Source: Puccinia triticina (Eukaryota > Basidiomycota > Pucciniomycetes > Pucciniales > Pucciniaceae). From it: a stretch of DNA of 64,000 nt. The position numbers were made by a program, and so were the translations under genes. The DNA lies in assembly GCF_026914185.1 (NCBI RefSeq), contig NC_070561.1, positions 3,410,001-3,474,000 of the forward strand, read 5' to 3'. Positions 10,872 to 22,600 of the stretch are shown here, piece by piece; within the stretch, counting starts at the first letter, position 1, and the number at the start of each line of letters is the position of its first letter. The notes under the pieces were generated by a model. That model ran no database searches and was not told where the DNA came from. It worked only from the letters and a program-made list of their open reading frames with translations.

Positions 10872-11493
10872 TACCCCTGGAACAATACTTCAAGGAGAAA
10901 GAGTAAATCCCTCATTATTGTCATTTCAGAATATTTTATCTTTTCTGTTTGGCTCAAACCTGAATGAATAAAGTTGTCAAAAGAGAAAAGAAAATTCAGA
11001 GCGGCGAGCATGAGGGCAAAGGCGTATTTAAATTTAACTCAGAATGATTCGGTTGTGAGGATTCACAAAAACATCGTGTGTCAGCTTAGTTTGAAGGAAG
11101 ACAGAGTATTTTTATTTGGAACAATGGATTGGTTGAAACCAAAGACTGACATATAGGGGGGTTCACATTGGCAAAGATGCACGGCTGATTTTGTCTGCTC
11201 ATGCACCTTCAATTAGTTATAAGGTTTGGTCTGGTGAATTGCTTCCAAAGGGGAGCTGCCCACCAAAACCATGTAGCTTTCTCAGGATAATCAGAATCTG
11301 CAGGTGATGGTTTTGACGACTGATTTTGAAATTCAGCACCCCAAAACAAAGTGTCAACATGTAGATATTATTTTGGAGCCAATGTTTTTGTCACATCGCG
11401 CAGCCAAGCTTCGGTACCAAAGTGATCAGCAAAGAAAGAAAGAACAACTGGATTGAGGAAGACATTATATAAATTGTACAACTGCAAGACTCA
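10872..11493. other. Intergenic, with a lone MITE end at 11155
   Basis: Lies between two gene 3' ends. At 11153-11168 TAGGGGGGTTCACATT copies the left TIR of the 6740-6941 MITE. I found no matching right end, so this is a truncated copy or a solo end. Confidence 0.5.
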
Positions 11494-12871
11494 TTAAGAC
11501 CGCGAAATTCTATCTGATTTTGTATCACCAAATACATTCATCAGCTTGCAAGCTGGAGGAGAACTTTTATCTGGTCCCCGTGGTTGAATCCATGGAAGGT
11601 TATTCGGGGTTTGTAAGGCCCAGTGACTAAGGAAGTCTTGTGCCAGGGTGCAAGCGAGCTCAAGCTTTGTGAAGCATGGTGTGGGGGTATTTGGATTCCG
11701 ATTGTTAACCAACCTTTCCGTGATCATTCTCTCTGCACGAATCCATATTGCTGTCTCAGCCCTGTCTAAAAAAAGAAAAAAGCGTGTTAAAATAAGGGAC
11801 GGCTGTGTCTGTACTTGTGGAATAAAGCATGCCTTGTCGCGAGATGTGGACCAGATGTAAAAGCAGGGCGGCGCAAGCGGGGGTACAAGCACGATAGTGT
11901 GTTGGTCCAAAGAGAACACCCTGGATGCCGGCTAGTAGAAAACAAACATGTGGGCCACACGGATGATTGGCGTTGTCGATCTTAAGCTCAGAATGCCTTG
12001 ACGTGTTGGAGAGCAGGAGGTTAAACTCTAAAATCGCGAGGAGCATGTAAGAACAAGGTATCTGTACTTACACTGAGTTGCGAGTACCTCAACGAGGGGT
12101 TTCGCAGGCTTTGTTGCGCGGGTCCTGGCGTTAGGGTTGATAGCAGTTAGCTGTTTCTCCTCACCCGAACAAGGCTTGAGTGGATCAGGGGCATCGTCGG
12201 ATTCCTTGAGCAAGCATCCATGTGATGATGGCAATTGTGTTGGATCATCTTGAGGCGCCAATTGATGGGAGTGATCAGGTTCAACGGTGCTGCAAGCGGT
12301 CTCCTCTACAGCAGGATGTTGCTTTCCTTCCCTAGCGTGAACGTTTTGGGCCTCTGTTCTGGCGTTAGAGTTTTTGAGAGGAGTAGGTGATTCCAGGCTT
12401 ATCAGGTCTGCACTGGGAGAAGTGAAATGCTCTGTGGCTGACGCGTGTTCGAAATATATAAGCGAAAAATTGATAAGTGGAAAGATGAGACTAGCACGCG
12501 ACTCCTCAGAAAAAAAATGCTTGCCTGTGATAGTCTGAGCTCTACTTAGAGAGTCGATCCTTTCCGAACTTTCGAAGGCGCCCAGTCCAACAGCCGTTTC
12601 CGAGAACGCCGCGCCACTCAAGGCGGTCTCGCAGGATCCGTGCCGACTGGCCGATGTGGGCGCTGCAAGTGATGCAGGATCTATGGACGAGGTGGAACTG
12701 CCCTCCAAGCCTGCGGGGATGGCTGAGCGCAATGGATTCGGTTTGAACAGACGTCCTGCTGGCGAGATTGTGCCCTGATGTTCTGCGTCAATAGTTGTTT
12801 GCAACAGTTCACAGTAAGACTCGTCGTGGACAATGTCCAGCGATGGACCAGTTCTTGACCAAGACGCTCTG
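11494..12871 (-). pseudogene. 3' part of an unidentified gene, cut at its 5' side by a TIR element
   Basis: Minus-strand exons 12871-12088, 12025-11815 and 11765-11494 join in phase (introns 12087-12026 and 11814-11766, the latter ending in a T-rich TTTTAG acceptor). The first exon is Ser/Pro/Glu-rich and low complexity; the last contains AETAIWIRAERMITERLV and ends MNVFGDTKSDRISRS. No domain is recognised. Reading 5'-ward, the frame meets a stop exactly where the inverted repeat at 12878 begins, so the gene start has been lost or displaced by that element. It could also be an undescribed transposon gene. Confidence 0.5.
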
Positions 12872-12877
12872 CTAGCC

Positions 12878-13740
12878 TAACTAAGCCTCTTGAACGGAGG
12901 GGGGGACACCCGCGTCCCGAAGGGACTCTCCGTAGGAGAGGCTTATGACAATGTTGTAATTTTGGCTTGAGGGTTTGGGTTGTTTGTGGCTTTCTAGCCA
13001 TATTTCTTCTTTTTCCCCTCACACAACAAAAACTGTTCCAACCCGGGTGAAGCTATGACCAAGCTTCTTCTGACTTATCACAAGTCCCTTGCTTCAGAGG
13101 GCCCTGGTACAGCCTGGGCTGGCGCAAAGCGCCCTCGCGTGAAGCGTGACCTCCGAAGGAGGGACTTGCAGGTAAAGCCAAGAATTTGGCTTGAGAGCTT
13201 TCAGTGTTTTGGTGGCAGTTTTTTCCCGCTCCCTTTTCAGGGGTCTTCTCCTTGTGTATTCCTATTGCCTGTGGTGCCAGATTAAAGGCCTGATTTTTCT
13301 CTTTCTTTTGGTGTCAATCACCACTTTTTCTCCCTTCACAAACTCCTTCCATCCCCCTTTGAAGTTTGTGCTTTTTTTGTGTTTGGCCAGAAGTGTGTAA
13401 TTCCAAGAAGATCTATTTGGACTCAATTTAACTACAGAACTCCATCATCCATCCACCTTGACTGCTGAGCAAGGGCAACACTCACCTTCAAGTGTAGATA
13501 TCACAAAAGTGACACCACATTGAAGCTGAGATGCTCAGCTATCCCGTGTACTTCAGCTTGCTGACTCACAATGAGTGCGCGCTGTGTAATGTAAATTTGA
13601 TTCAACAAGTTGGCCAAAAGCCACAAATTTCCTCAAGCTCTCACGCGGAAAAAAGCCAATAACTCATAAGCCTCCCATTGGGAATGGGAGATGCTTTGCA
13701 TCGGGGTGCTCTGCACCCCCAGTCCCGGAAGGCTTAGTTA
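12878..13740. mobile_element. TIR element E1 (GC-rich ~75-bp inverted ends)
   Basis: The left end 12878-12949 (starts TAACTAAGCC, ends GAGGCTTATGA) is inverted relative to 13664-13740 (starts TCATAAGCCTCC, ends GGCTTAGTTA). The outermost 10 bp are perfect. No transposase inside. Its interior holds the left end of a second inverted pair, E2. Confidence 0.7.
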
Positions 13741-14188
13741 AGTCAGGCTTCTTGGCTTCCAGTTCCTGTCCTCAAAGTGAAAATCTGTTGCACGAGCTGG
13801 ATTGGGCAAGACATCTAAAACACAGCTTGGTTCCTGGGGATTCAATTGAATACTGTACTGTTTTTCAATACATTCACATGATACAGCTCAGAATGACCTT
13901 CAAAACCAAAAGTTTGAAGGAGCATGGAAAGAGAAGGGTTGGGTTCTCAGGGATGAGTGTAGCGTCAAAAGATGGGGAAGAACCAGAGGATTCTCATGGT
14001 CCAAAGGGTGTGTGTGGGGCTGTTTGGGCACAAGGTCAAAATTGGAATGGCACAAATCCCCCACCAAAAGGCCTCAAACCCTCAGGCCAAAATGTAGACA
14101 TTATTCCCAAGTAGTAGTCCCTCCTTTAGAGGTCATGCTTCGCGCGAGCCCAGGCTGTAGCAGGAACCTCCAATGTGGGGGACTTGTG
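13079..14188. mobile_element. TIR element E2, interleaved with E1
   Basis: 13079-13168 (CACAAGTCCC ... GGAGGGACTT) is the inverted partner of 14116-14188 (AGTCCCTCC ... GGGACTTGTG); both share the core ACAGCCTGGGCT. The left end lies inside E1 and the right end outside it, so the two elements overlap rather than nest. The 13740-14110 interval is non-coding. Confidence 0.65.
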
Positions 14189-14215
14189 TCAAGTTAGGAC
14201 GCTCTGCAGGGTCGA

Positions 14216-14954
14216 ACTTAACTAAGTCCCTCCCCTGCCTGAGGCTTTGCCGGAGGGACTTACGCCCTATCAGGAATTCTCACGTGAGCCTATTCTAAGT
14301 TTTGGTTGTACTTTTCTTTGATTCGCCAAAACTCAACCTAAACAATTAGCTACCAATTCAAAAATCTAGTTGATGATTCGCCTACATCATACCTTTCTTC
14401 TGATACAATTTGGAACCATCTGCTCTTTGTCTTTGTGCTGATTTTATTTTTCAAAAATGCCCCAAAAACTGATTTCCCCAGGTTCGGAGCGGATCACAAA
14501 ACAATCAGTCCATGCGCGATTGTCATCTCTGATACAACATTATACAAATACATGCACCCTTCTTTTTTCATGCTCTCTCAGCCTCAATCAGGCTTGCTAG
14601 CCTCAATCAATACTTGAAACGGTTGTGTTTTTGGCGCCAAATGATAGGATGGTCTGTGCTCATAATTCCCGGTGGTATGCTGGGATATGATAGTTATTTT
14701 CCTTTTATTCAAGATTTTACAAAAAAAAATTATGAAAAAAATTGAACAAAGATACAAAGAATGGTAAAAATGTAACAAATAAGGGGATGAGGAGGCGTAT
14801 CAGGAAAAATGAGTTTCAAGAACAGCGGATGAGATCTGCAGGAGTGACAAGGAATATGATGTTTTCACGGATCAAATATCCAAAAGTCTCACGCAAGAAT
14901 TCCTGATAGGGCATAAGTCGCCCCGGCAAAGCCTCAGGCGGGACTTAGTAAAGT
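14216..14954. mobile_element. TIR element E3 (~60-bp inverted ends)
   Basis: 14216-14280 (TTAACTAAGTCC ... TATCAGGAATTCT) is inverted relative to 14897-14954 (AGAATTCCTGATAGGGC ... GGACTTAGTAAAGT). Terminal words resemble those of E1 (TAACTAAG), suggesting one family. The right half (14570-14925) recurs at 6105-6485. No coding capacity. Confidence 0.75.
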
Positions 14955-15845
14955 TCTGTCAGCCTGTAGGTAACTAACCGTGTCTGAGAGGGTTGTTACT
15001 AGCAAGATGATGGTGTAAAGTGCCAAGGATGGGCCAATGGGTTCGTGGTAAGACCTGTAAAAGGTTTCACTCTATCAGTAATCTTGACTGAGAGGCTTGC
15101 TCAATGAAGGCGCATCCAGATCAACACAGGGTGTTAATAGGCATCCAAGGAATAACTCAAATTGAGTTCGTGGTTTTACCTACAGAAAGGTAAAGGTAAT
15201 CAAGAGTTGATGTTATTCCTGAATTGAAAGATGGGTGAGAATGAAAGCACTGTTTAACTATAGTATGGGTTAGAATTTGCTGTAATAATATTCTGTGGGA
15301 TAAACAGTCCTGGAGGACATGTTTATATAGAGGGGGAAAGAGCAGGAGGGGATATGACGCACTGGGAGGTGCTTCAGGACCAGGGGGGAACTGGAAGTGC
15401 TCAAAGGAAGCAGATCCTCATGAGGATCAACATTAGAAATGATCAGGGCAGTGTAATGATCAGTACTGATCCTAGATCAGTAGCTGTGTGCACTAGCTGA
15501 TCACAACCAATCATTGATTCCATTCGATGCTCTTTGAATTGAATTACATCATGTATTGTTTAAGTATTTATATCATAACCAATATGTTATTTAAATAGGG
15601 ACTAAGGCGTAACAGGGGATAAATGAGTGATACCTGTCTTGGGGGTATTTCACGTGTACAGTAATATTACCAAGTATTGTAATCTTACTGGTTGCACATA
15701 GCTTAACTCTTTTAACAACAGTACATTATGGTAACTGTATTTAACTATGGTTATCTATAAAGTAATGTATAACAAGAGTACATTCTTAAGCTTGTATCTA
15801 ATTATATACATATGTAATAAAGGTGTAAAAGGAATGTACTATATA
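14955..15845. other. Gene-free AT-rich region
   Basis: Mostly AT-rich DNA with repeated short words (GGTAAAGG, GATCAGTA, TATATA). No exon or element boundary recognised. Confidence 0.45.
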
Positions 15846-16680
15846 TGATGTGAACAATTGCAGGTACTTGGTACGTGTAAGGTACTGTGACATGTACTCT
15901 GTGGCTGACAAGTTTGCTGCAGGGTTGGTCTGACAGGCTAGCCATAGGGGCCTTGGATTTGGAGGCCATGCTTTCAAGGCTTGAGGACAGAGCAGCAGGC
16001 CGGCGTGTTAGTCCAAAGCCAGGACAGTTGGCAATTGCCTTGCCTTCGTACATCCAGCCAATCATATGGCCATCTGGGTTGGCCATTGCGGACAGGAAAA
16101 GCAGAGCCTCCTGGGCAATGGAGCTCCTTTTAATTGGATGCAAACTCTGGCTGGCAGCAAATTTGACTTGGTATAACGTTTCAAAAGTTCTTGGATGCAT
16201 CCGGGTATTGGTGTCATCCATGTTCCTGACTCGCAAGCCTGCTGTAAGATTTGCGCGGTTAAGCAACTTAGCAACCCAATCAAATAATCTTTGTGCAATT
16301 AGGCAGCGCTCACTCACCTTGATAAAGATACCAGAACTCAAATAGAACACGATCATGAGGCAAGCGACCCAGTAGTTGCAGACTACTTGCAATTTCTGAG
16401 TGGTCTGGAATTGTTGGGAGGCCGCCAGTTTCTTTACGGTTTTTTGAGGTTGACAATATCATTGCGTGCTGAGCTGAATGCAGTTGAGTCATATCTGTTG
16501 GTCCAACCTCTGTTAATGTGCTCTGGGGTTGACAAACACACTCTCACTTTGATTTTGCTGGCAACCCTTTCTGCATTTCTCCCAATTATGCATAGCCCGA
16601 TTGAGCTGATGGTACAGAGAAGAACTGAGGAACATTTCTTCAAATATTTATGTACACCACGGGGCGGGTTTCTGGGAAAC
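15846..16680 (-). CDS. Probable membrane-protein gene fragment (minus strand)
   Basis: The main exon-like frame (about 16392-15850) starts with a hydrophobic segment (YWVACLMIVFYLSSGIFI) and continues into a soluble region with MANPDGHMIGWMYEGKA. A second frame upstream (16650-16440) also has a hydrophobic helix (LLCTISSIGLCIIG) and then runs toward a possible GT donor. The two are probably exons of one gene, but I could not find a phase-consistent intron, so the structure is tentative. No family recognised; it may be decayed. Confidence 0.4.
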
Positions 16681-17105
16681 CGCCCCATCCAATGGACGCT
16701 TTTTCCCTGGAAACGTCCAGAGAATGCTCCCAGAGCATCTAATGGACGCTACGGAGCAAAAGCATCGCTTGGATGGCTTCAAAAAGCGTCCAAGTGCCGC
16801 TTTGCTGGCCAAGGCGTCATTTGGACGCCCAAACAATAGAATCCATTGGACACTCTCCTCCAGGAGTGTCCAATGGACGCTTTTTACGCAAATGTGCGCT
16901 CCAACAATTGCACACTCCAGCCGGAGTGTCCAATGGACACCAAACAAGTTGCCCAGCGGAAACTCTTGGTTGAGAGTGTCCAATGATTGCAAGAAACATG
17001 TGCATCACCCTTGATTGATGAGGGTGTCCAATGGACACCAAAAAAAAACCCTTGGACACCCTGGATCAAGACTGTCCAATTGATCTGAGTGTCCGATAGA
17101 CTGTT
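16681..17105. repeat. Array of GTCCAATGGAC hairpins
   Basis: At least six units built on the near-palindrome GTGTCCAATGGACAC are spaced about 50-70 bp apart. Most are preceded by an inverted partner of the bases just upstream, forming stem-loops. The best is 16842-16877: a perfect 14-bp stem with an 8-nt loop (16856-16863). Others lie near 16912-16935, 16963-16982, 17005-17040 and 17047-17090. Loop and stem bases vary from unit to unit while the core is kept. No coding frame explains it. Confidence 0.7.
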
Positions 17106-18300
17106 GGGCGGCGAAGGGGTGTCGCCATGTGCGGTCTATGTGTGATGAAGGTGGGCATATTTCAAGGTGCTGTTTATGTGGCGTATTTGGGAGATTGAGG
17201 CTCCCCAGGTCAGATGTCCAGCAGGTTGCACATTTGACCCCCCCTGCGGGTGGTGGTGCGTGCTGGCTAGCCGGGCCACTCATTTTTTGAGGCCCGCTGG
17301 AGTGTGGAGCCATCCAGAGGATGGTCCTTCAAAACGTTGAGGAACTCCTACCGTGCCAGGCGGTAGGCAGTTGGTGGAGGGGAAATGGAAAATGAGAACA
17401 GAGCTGTGTATGCCCTCCGGAGTTATTGGCTGTGAATGAGCGCTGAGAGTTGTTGAGCGTTGAGGAGGGGATGATTTTCTGACAGCTGGAGTTTGCGTTG
17501 AGAGGGGAGCTGGGGATACTGCCGGCGGGAGTGTGATCCAATCCAACAGTTGGAAGAGATTGGCGTTGCGGGGTAAACAAACTTAGAAGACGTGTGAGAA
17601 CTGAGAATACGGGCGGAATGACGCCAAGACAATAACTTTGAATTGATGGAGAGACTGAAAAATACGGTTCAGAGTAGGTCCATCCGTTCCAAAGCCTGAG
17701 TTCAAACTGAACTCCAACCTTGGAGTTAGTGACATCTAGTAGACATCTCATCACAACCTAGCGCGCACGCGCGCGCTACAACAACCAGACAACTGAAACA
17801 AAACAAAACCAAAAACATAGAATAGAATAAAAAGAGGAAGAAATCCTGAAACGCCTTGAGGATGTGTGCCACGCCGCGCTGTTGGACCTGAGAAAGTCTT
17901 GAGGGCTGAGGACTGCGCCATAAATCTCATTGAGTCGCGGGACCCAATCATAATTGATTGAGTCGCGGGACCCAATCAGATTACCTAATCATATTTCATT
18001 GAGTCGCGGGACCTAATGATAGCCGCCGGCGCACACCACGCGCAACAAAACTTGATCCCATGCGTGTACCAGTCTTTCCACCACAACATTCCCTGGTCTG
18101 TACATGGGATGGTTTGTCCGAACCATCCGACGCGAGGGAAGTACAATGTCCGTCCAAAGGATGGACTCCCCCGCGCAAGAGCCGGACAGCCAAAGGTGCG
18201 ACCATTGGTCCAACCAATGGATGTCCTGGATGGCCCGTGGTGTAACAAGATGCATCCTTTCTTGTTTGCCTTACTTGAAAATATGTGTATGTATGTAGAT
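17106..18300. repeat. Interspersed repeat R, divergent copy 1
   Basis: Shares the order of words seen at 21355-22060 and 38480-39235: GGCGGTAGGCAGTT..GGTGGAGGGGAA, TATGCCCTCCGG, GTTGAGCG, then CGCGCACGCGCGC-type alternating sequence, an AAACAAAACAAAACC stretch, and CTTGAGG blocks near 17860-17910. At 17925-18020 the word ATTGAGTCGCGGGACC is repeated three times. Non-coding. Confidence 0.5.
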
Positions 18301-18600
18301 ATGTAGTTGCAGTGGTACCAAAAACATGTAACATATGGAGCGGTGGATGTGATGTTAAAAAAATGGCCAAATGCAGGGCCTTATCACAGCCCACAAAACA
18401 AATGACAAGGAAAGTTTTGAAAGGTTGCTGATGAGCTTGTACTCAACCATACGGCCTCTTAGAGCATCTCCAGCAGAGCGGGGATGGGACCCGCTACCTC
18501 TAGCCGGCCGGGACAACCTTTCACACACCTGTCTCAGCTGTTCAATAGAAGCTCCACAGCAGACTGGCAATTACGCCGGGGGTGGATAGCTAGATTGCCA
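18301..18600. other. Spacer before a small repetitive ORF
   Basis: No supported feature; moderate GC with short frames only. Confidence 0.35.
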
Positions 18601-18815
18601 TGCAGAACGACACGGCTGCGATGGAAATTGATGTCTCTAGCATGGATTCCGCCGCAATGGAAATCAATATCTCTAGCATGGTATCCGCTGCAATGGAAAT
18701 CAATATCTCTAGCATGGATTCCGCCGTTTTACTCAACTTCATGGACGACAACAATGATCTCATTGCCTACCAAACGTTCAACCGGATTATTTCAAGCAAC
18801 TGCAATGAATCTTGA
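18601..18815 (+). CDS. Small ORF with three 12-residue repeats
   Basis: ATG 18601 to TGA 18815, 71 aa. Residues 7-42 are three copies of a 12-residue unit (AAMEINISSMDS and variants), encoded by a 36-bp tandem repeat, followed by FMDDNNDLIAYQTFNRII. It may be the acidic N-terminus of a transposase that was cut off, or a repeat-derived frame. It ends just before the copia integrase remnant. Function unknown. Confidence 0.3.
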
Positions 18816-18879
18816 AAGGAGGATCAACCGTTGGCCAAATAACTATCAACCACTGTGCTAATTAGATTACTGGCGTTGG

Positions 18880-20963
18880 CTGTGTACCAAAGGATAAGAT
18901 GCCGTACAAATGTTTCTTTGGTGAGAAACCACAGTTAGACAGGACTAGAGTTTTTGGCGCATGAGCATACATACTAGTCGCCCCTGAAAAGCGAAAGAAA
19001 CTTGATGACCGCGCAGTGGAAGGACTAGTCGTTGGACACCTACTGGATTCCAAAGGTTGGACCTTTTGGTGGCCGGCGTCAAAGAAACTAATTTCCTCCG
19101 CATGGGCCAATTTCGGACGCAACACGCTTCCGCCTGCCAAAGTGCAAGATTTGAATGAAGAACATCCTCCGGCATGCAATCGCGCTCAATCAACAGAGTC
19201 CAAACGTCTAGAGCTGAATGATTTCACAGAAGAGCTCAAGGTGGCTTCACAGGAAGCTCTAGTGGATGCGGCTCAGGAGAACTTTACTGATGGTTCCAAC
19301 GCTGTACCTACAACCTTTCAAGCAGCTATGCGATCCAAGGAGGCTGAACACTGGAAGAAAGCGGTTGATAACGAGCTAGAGAACCTACGACGTAAGAATG
19401 TGTGGGAAATACGCAAGTTACCTGCGAAACACCACAAAATTGGAGCCCGCTGGGTGTTTGCTAAGAAAATCAATGGTGACGGATCAATCAAATACAAAGC
19501 GCGGTACGTCACAAAAGGTTTCAACCAGAAGGAAGGAACAGATTTCGCCCACAAGTTTGCACCCACTGCTACGTTCACATTGATGAGAGTCCTGCTCACA
19601 ATTGCCGCAAAAAAAAATTGGCCCATCTATAATTTTGATTTTGGTGCAGCTTATCTCAACGCCCCTATTGATGAGGAGGTATGGGTACAGGCACCAGAAG
19701 GTCTAGACGTCAACATTGGCGAAGCGTGTCTGTTGCAAAGAGCGCTCTACGGGACAAAGCAGGCAGCCCGCTGCTGGTGGAAACATCTCAGCAAGACTCT
19801 GGCGGACCTTGGATACACCTCCAGCTACTATGACTCAAGCATCTATACACTGAGCAACAAGACAGATAGATCTATTAGCACTGTTCACGTAAGAAATCTA
19901 TGACCATGTGAGAGATATACATCAGCATACTTTCCCAGCCAAATTGGCTGGCACAATGGGATAAAATTTATTTCAATCTTGATGATGTTTAGCTTACGTG
20001 AACAGTGCTATTATCTGGGTGCACGTTGACAATGGAATAGTCACCGGATCTTCAGATGTAGCACTCAAACAACTAGAGATGAAACTGAAAGGTTCTTTAG
20101 AGATCAAATGGGAAGAGGGCTTAACAAGTATGGTCGGGGTCAAGATCAAACAAACACCACAGGGTTTTGAACTGACCCAACCACACCTCATTGAAAAAAT
20201 CTTGAAAGATCACTGGGACGGCGTTGGACTGAAATCCAACCCTCTGCCGGAAGGCTATGCTGCAAACTCTGAGGACCAAGAAGCCGGTATCAACAGCACG
20301 GCCTACTTATCAACCATTGGGAGTTTGAGCTATGTGACAGTAGGCACCCGTCCAGACATCGCGTATAGCGTTAACTATCTAGCAATATTTTCAGCCAGGC
20401 CGTCAAAACGACACTGGAAAGGGCTTTGACATCTACTAGGCTACCTTGCGCATACTAGGGACACGCCACTACTTATTCACTCCTCTAGCAATGACTCCAC
20501 ACCGGTAGAATGTTATGTGGATGCGAACTGGGGTGGACCAAACTCAAGATCATCGTATGGTGTCCTATTACGCCTGTACAGCGCACCAATCATGTGGGTT
20601 TCGCGTAGACTGGTTAAAGTTGCTAGCTCAATGTGCCAAGCTGAATACATGGCGCTGGGACACGCGACTCAACATGCACTCTGGATCCAAAATCTGTTGT
20701 CCGACATCCTGGGCGCGGAATTCAAGGTCAAAATCCTCTGCAAAAATCAATCAGCAGTGAGGATAGGTTGTGAAGACGCCTCTAACAAGAGGACGCACCA
20801 CATAGAAAGAGATTTCTATGTGACTAACCAGGTGTTGTTCAAGAAGAAAACAACCCTGGAGTGGATTCCAGGTAAGGATCAAATAGCTGATGTTCTGACC
20901 AAGGCTCTGGGAAAATCAGCTCACGGAAAATGTGGTAGGATAGTTCAAGGTTTCTCTGGCTGA
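18880..20963 (+). pseudogene. pol: 5'-truncated Ty1/copia pol (integrase C-term, RT, RNase H)
   Basis: Begins in the integrase C-terminal GKKP-type motif (FFGEKPQLDRTRVFGA). The RT follows (about 19300-20100: WEIRKLPAKHHKIGARWVF, KYKARYVTKGFNQKEG, FDFGAAYLNAPIDEEVWVQ), then HVDNGIV in place of the usual YVDD, then copia RNase H (20500-20930: YVDANWGGP, CQAEYMALGHA, RTHHIERDFYV, KDQIADVLTK). Defects are a TGA at about 18952, an MITE at 19878-20008, and a TGA at 20427. Gag, protease and the integrase core are absent. A purine tract and LTR-like start follow at about 21065. Inactive remnant. Confidence 0.9.
19878..20008. mobile_element. 131-bp MITE inside copia RT
   Basis: A perfect 16-bp inverted end GCACTGTTCACGTAAG opens at 19878 and its complement closes at 20008. 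TATTA stands on both sides (19873-19877, 20009-20013). The duplication could instead be TA, since both cuts leave the RT frame open after removal. Non-coding. Confidence 0.85.
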
Positions 20964-21062
20964 TTGTCTCTTTGATCTTATTCTACTATTATGTTTTTTT
21001 TCTTTCTTTTTATTTTCAGTTTTTTTTTTTTCCTTTTGTTTAGTAGTTGCCAGTTTCTTGTC

Positions 21063-21190
21063 AAGGGGGGGGATGTTGTGACATGTAGTTAGTACTCGAC
21101 AAAGACAACTGTCACAGACTATTTTGTAGATAGTAACAGTTATGATTTTACTACATAGTAATAGAATCATCTATCCTGTGAGCTACCACT
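21063..21190 (+). repeat. Copia polypurine tract and start of 3' LTR
   Basis: The purine tract CAAGGGGGGG is followed by TGTTGTGACATGTAG, the expected layout at the 3' end of a copia element. No 5' partner is in the window, so the LTR end is unknown. Confidence 0.5.
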
Positions 21191-21354
21191 CCAACACAGG
21201 TGTCCCAAACTTGACAGATGACTAGGATTGAAATTTTTAATGGACGGTGACCAAACCCACAGGGGGAGGTAGCCCAGGTCCAAGCACGCGAAGGAGAGCG
21301 CCCAGTCTGAGCCTGGAGAGTCGGGGCTAGACAGGGATTATTTAGGTCTAGGAC

Positions 21355-22060
21355 CGGTGTGGAACTCCGTCCAGTGCAGGCCGGCGGCAGTTAGCTGGAG
21401 GGGAATTGGGGGGAGAAGAAATTTTATGCCCTCCGGGTGATGGTTGGTATGAGCGATGAGGTTATGGGGGGGGGAAAAAGATTTTACAACAGCGTTGAGC
21501 GCGCGTTGGCGGTTTGTTGTTTTTCAGGGAAGTGGAAAACGGGGATACGGGACGAGACTCTCGAGATCAATAAGATTCAGTATGGCGCTCTGGAGGGCGC
21601 CGGATAATGAGCAATAAGATTCTGATGGTTTCCTAATTGGGATCAGCTAGGTTTCATGCCCCCCTTCCTCTGAGTTTGTGGGCGAACTCAGACTCCAGGA
21701 AGCGCCACGCACTGCAGACCTGTCATCACACCCCACACGCGCACAACACAACCAAACAAAACAAACAAAAAACAAAGAACTAAAGCCAACCCTTCCCACT
21801 GTAACCGTTCAACGCGCGCAGTACAGAAAAGAAAAAAAAAATCAAAGTTCTTAAGAAACAGGACACCATGAGAAAAGAAAAGAAAAGATGGAAACAAAGA
21901 TTAGAAAGCTCCTGAGACGTCTTGAGGGAGATGCCGCCGCGCCGCCAGAGATCTTGATACCTTGAGGATTTGTTCTTGACGTCCTCCCGCGTGTCGCGCC
22001 GCAAAATGAGTGTTGTCCCTGCGTGTACCAAATGGTGCACCACACCGGGCACGTGCACCG
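21355..22060. repeat. Interspersed repeat R, copy 2
   Basis: Aligns over about 700 bp with 38480-39235 in the same orientation: GTGGAACTCCGTCC, GTGCAGGCCGGCGGCAGTTA, GTTGAGCGCGCGT, GATCAATAAGATTCAG, GGGATCAGCTAGGTT, CACGCGCACAA and AAACAAA stretches, ending near CGTGTACCA..CACCACA. No coding frame is shared, so it looks like an LTR, UTR or SINE-like unit of unknown parent. Confidence 0.7.
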
Positions 22061-22600
22061 GCCGTAAGAACCTTAATGATCTGGCTCCCTGGGACTCTTG
22101 CAACCCCGCATGAAGACTCATCCCCATTGCTCTCCACCATCTCTCCACCACTCGTCAGCTCTCCACACAACAATTTTTCAGTAGATAGACAAGCAGTTCA
22201 GTAGGTGAGAAGATCGAGCGACCTACTTTCTTATACATTCATCAGACATCATCAGACAAGCATCAATCAAGAGCCAACTCAGGTTTATCTGACTTCAAAT
22301 CCGACTCAAGCAGAGGATATGGTTGAAGAAATGGCAAAACAATCCACTAAGTGACTCAATAAGTCACAAGACGTTCAGATTGCGCCAGGCGAACCAATTC
22401 ATGCAGCATCAGAGGTTACAGGTGGTGAGATGGGAAGATCAGCTGAGCTCGAATCGACTGTAGGGGGAGTAGGGGAGAACTGAAGTAGTTAGTTCTCCTT
22501 TGATTATCTCGACTGGTCTTCATTTAGAAAGAGCAACCTAATTTGCTGGTTAGCTGATGAACATCTTGGGGATTGTTCTGCGTTTCTTCTTTTAAAGATG
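22061..22600. other. 5' flank / leader of the DIRS-like element
   Basis: No gene recognised. The left terminal repeat of the DIRS-like element should lie here or in repeat R, but I could not match it to the right-end sequence at 36.1-36.6 kb. Confidence 0.3.
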
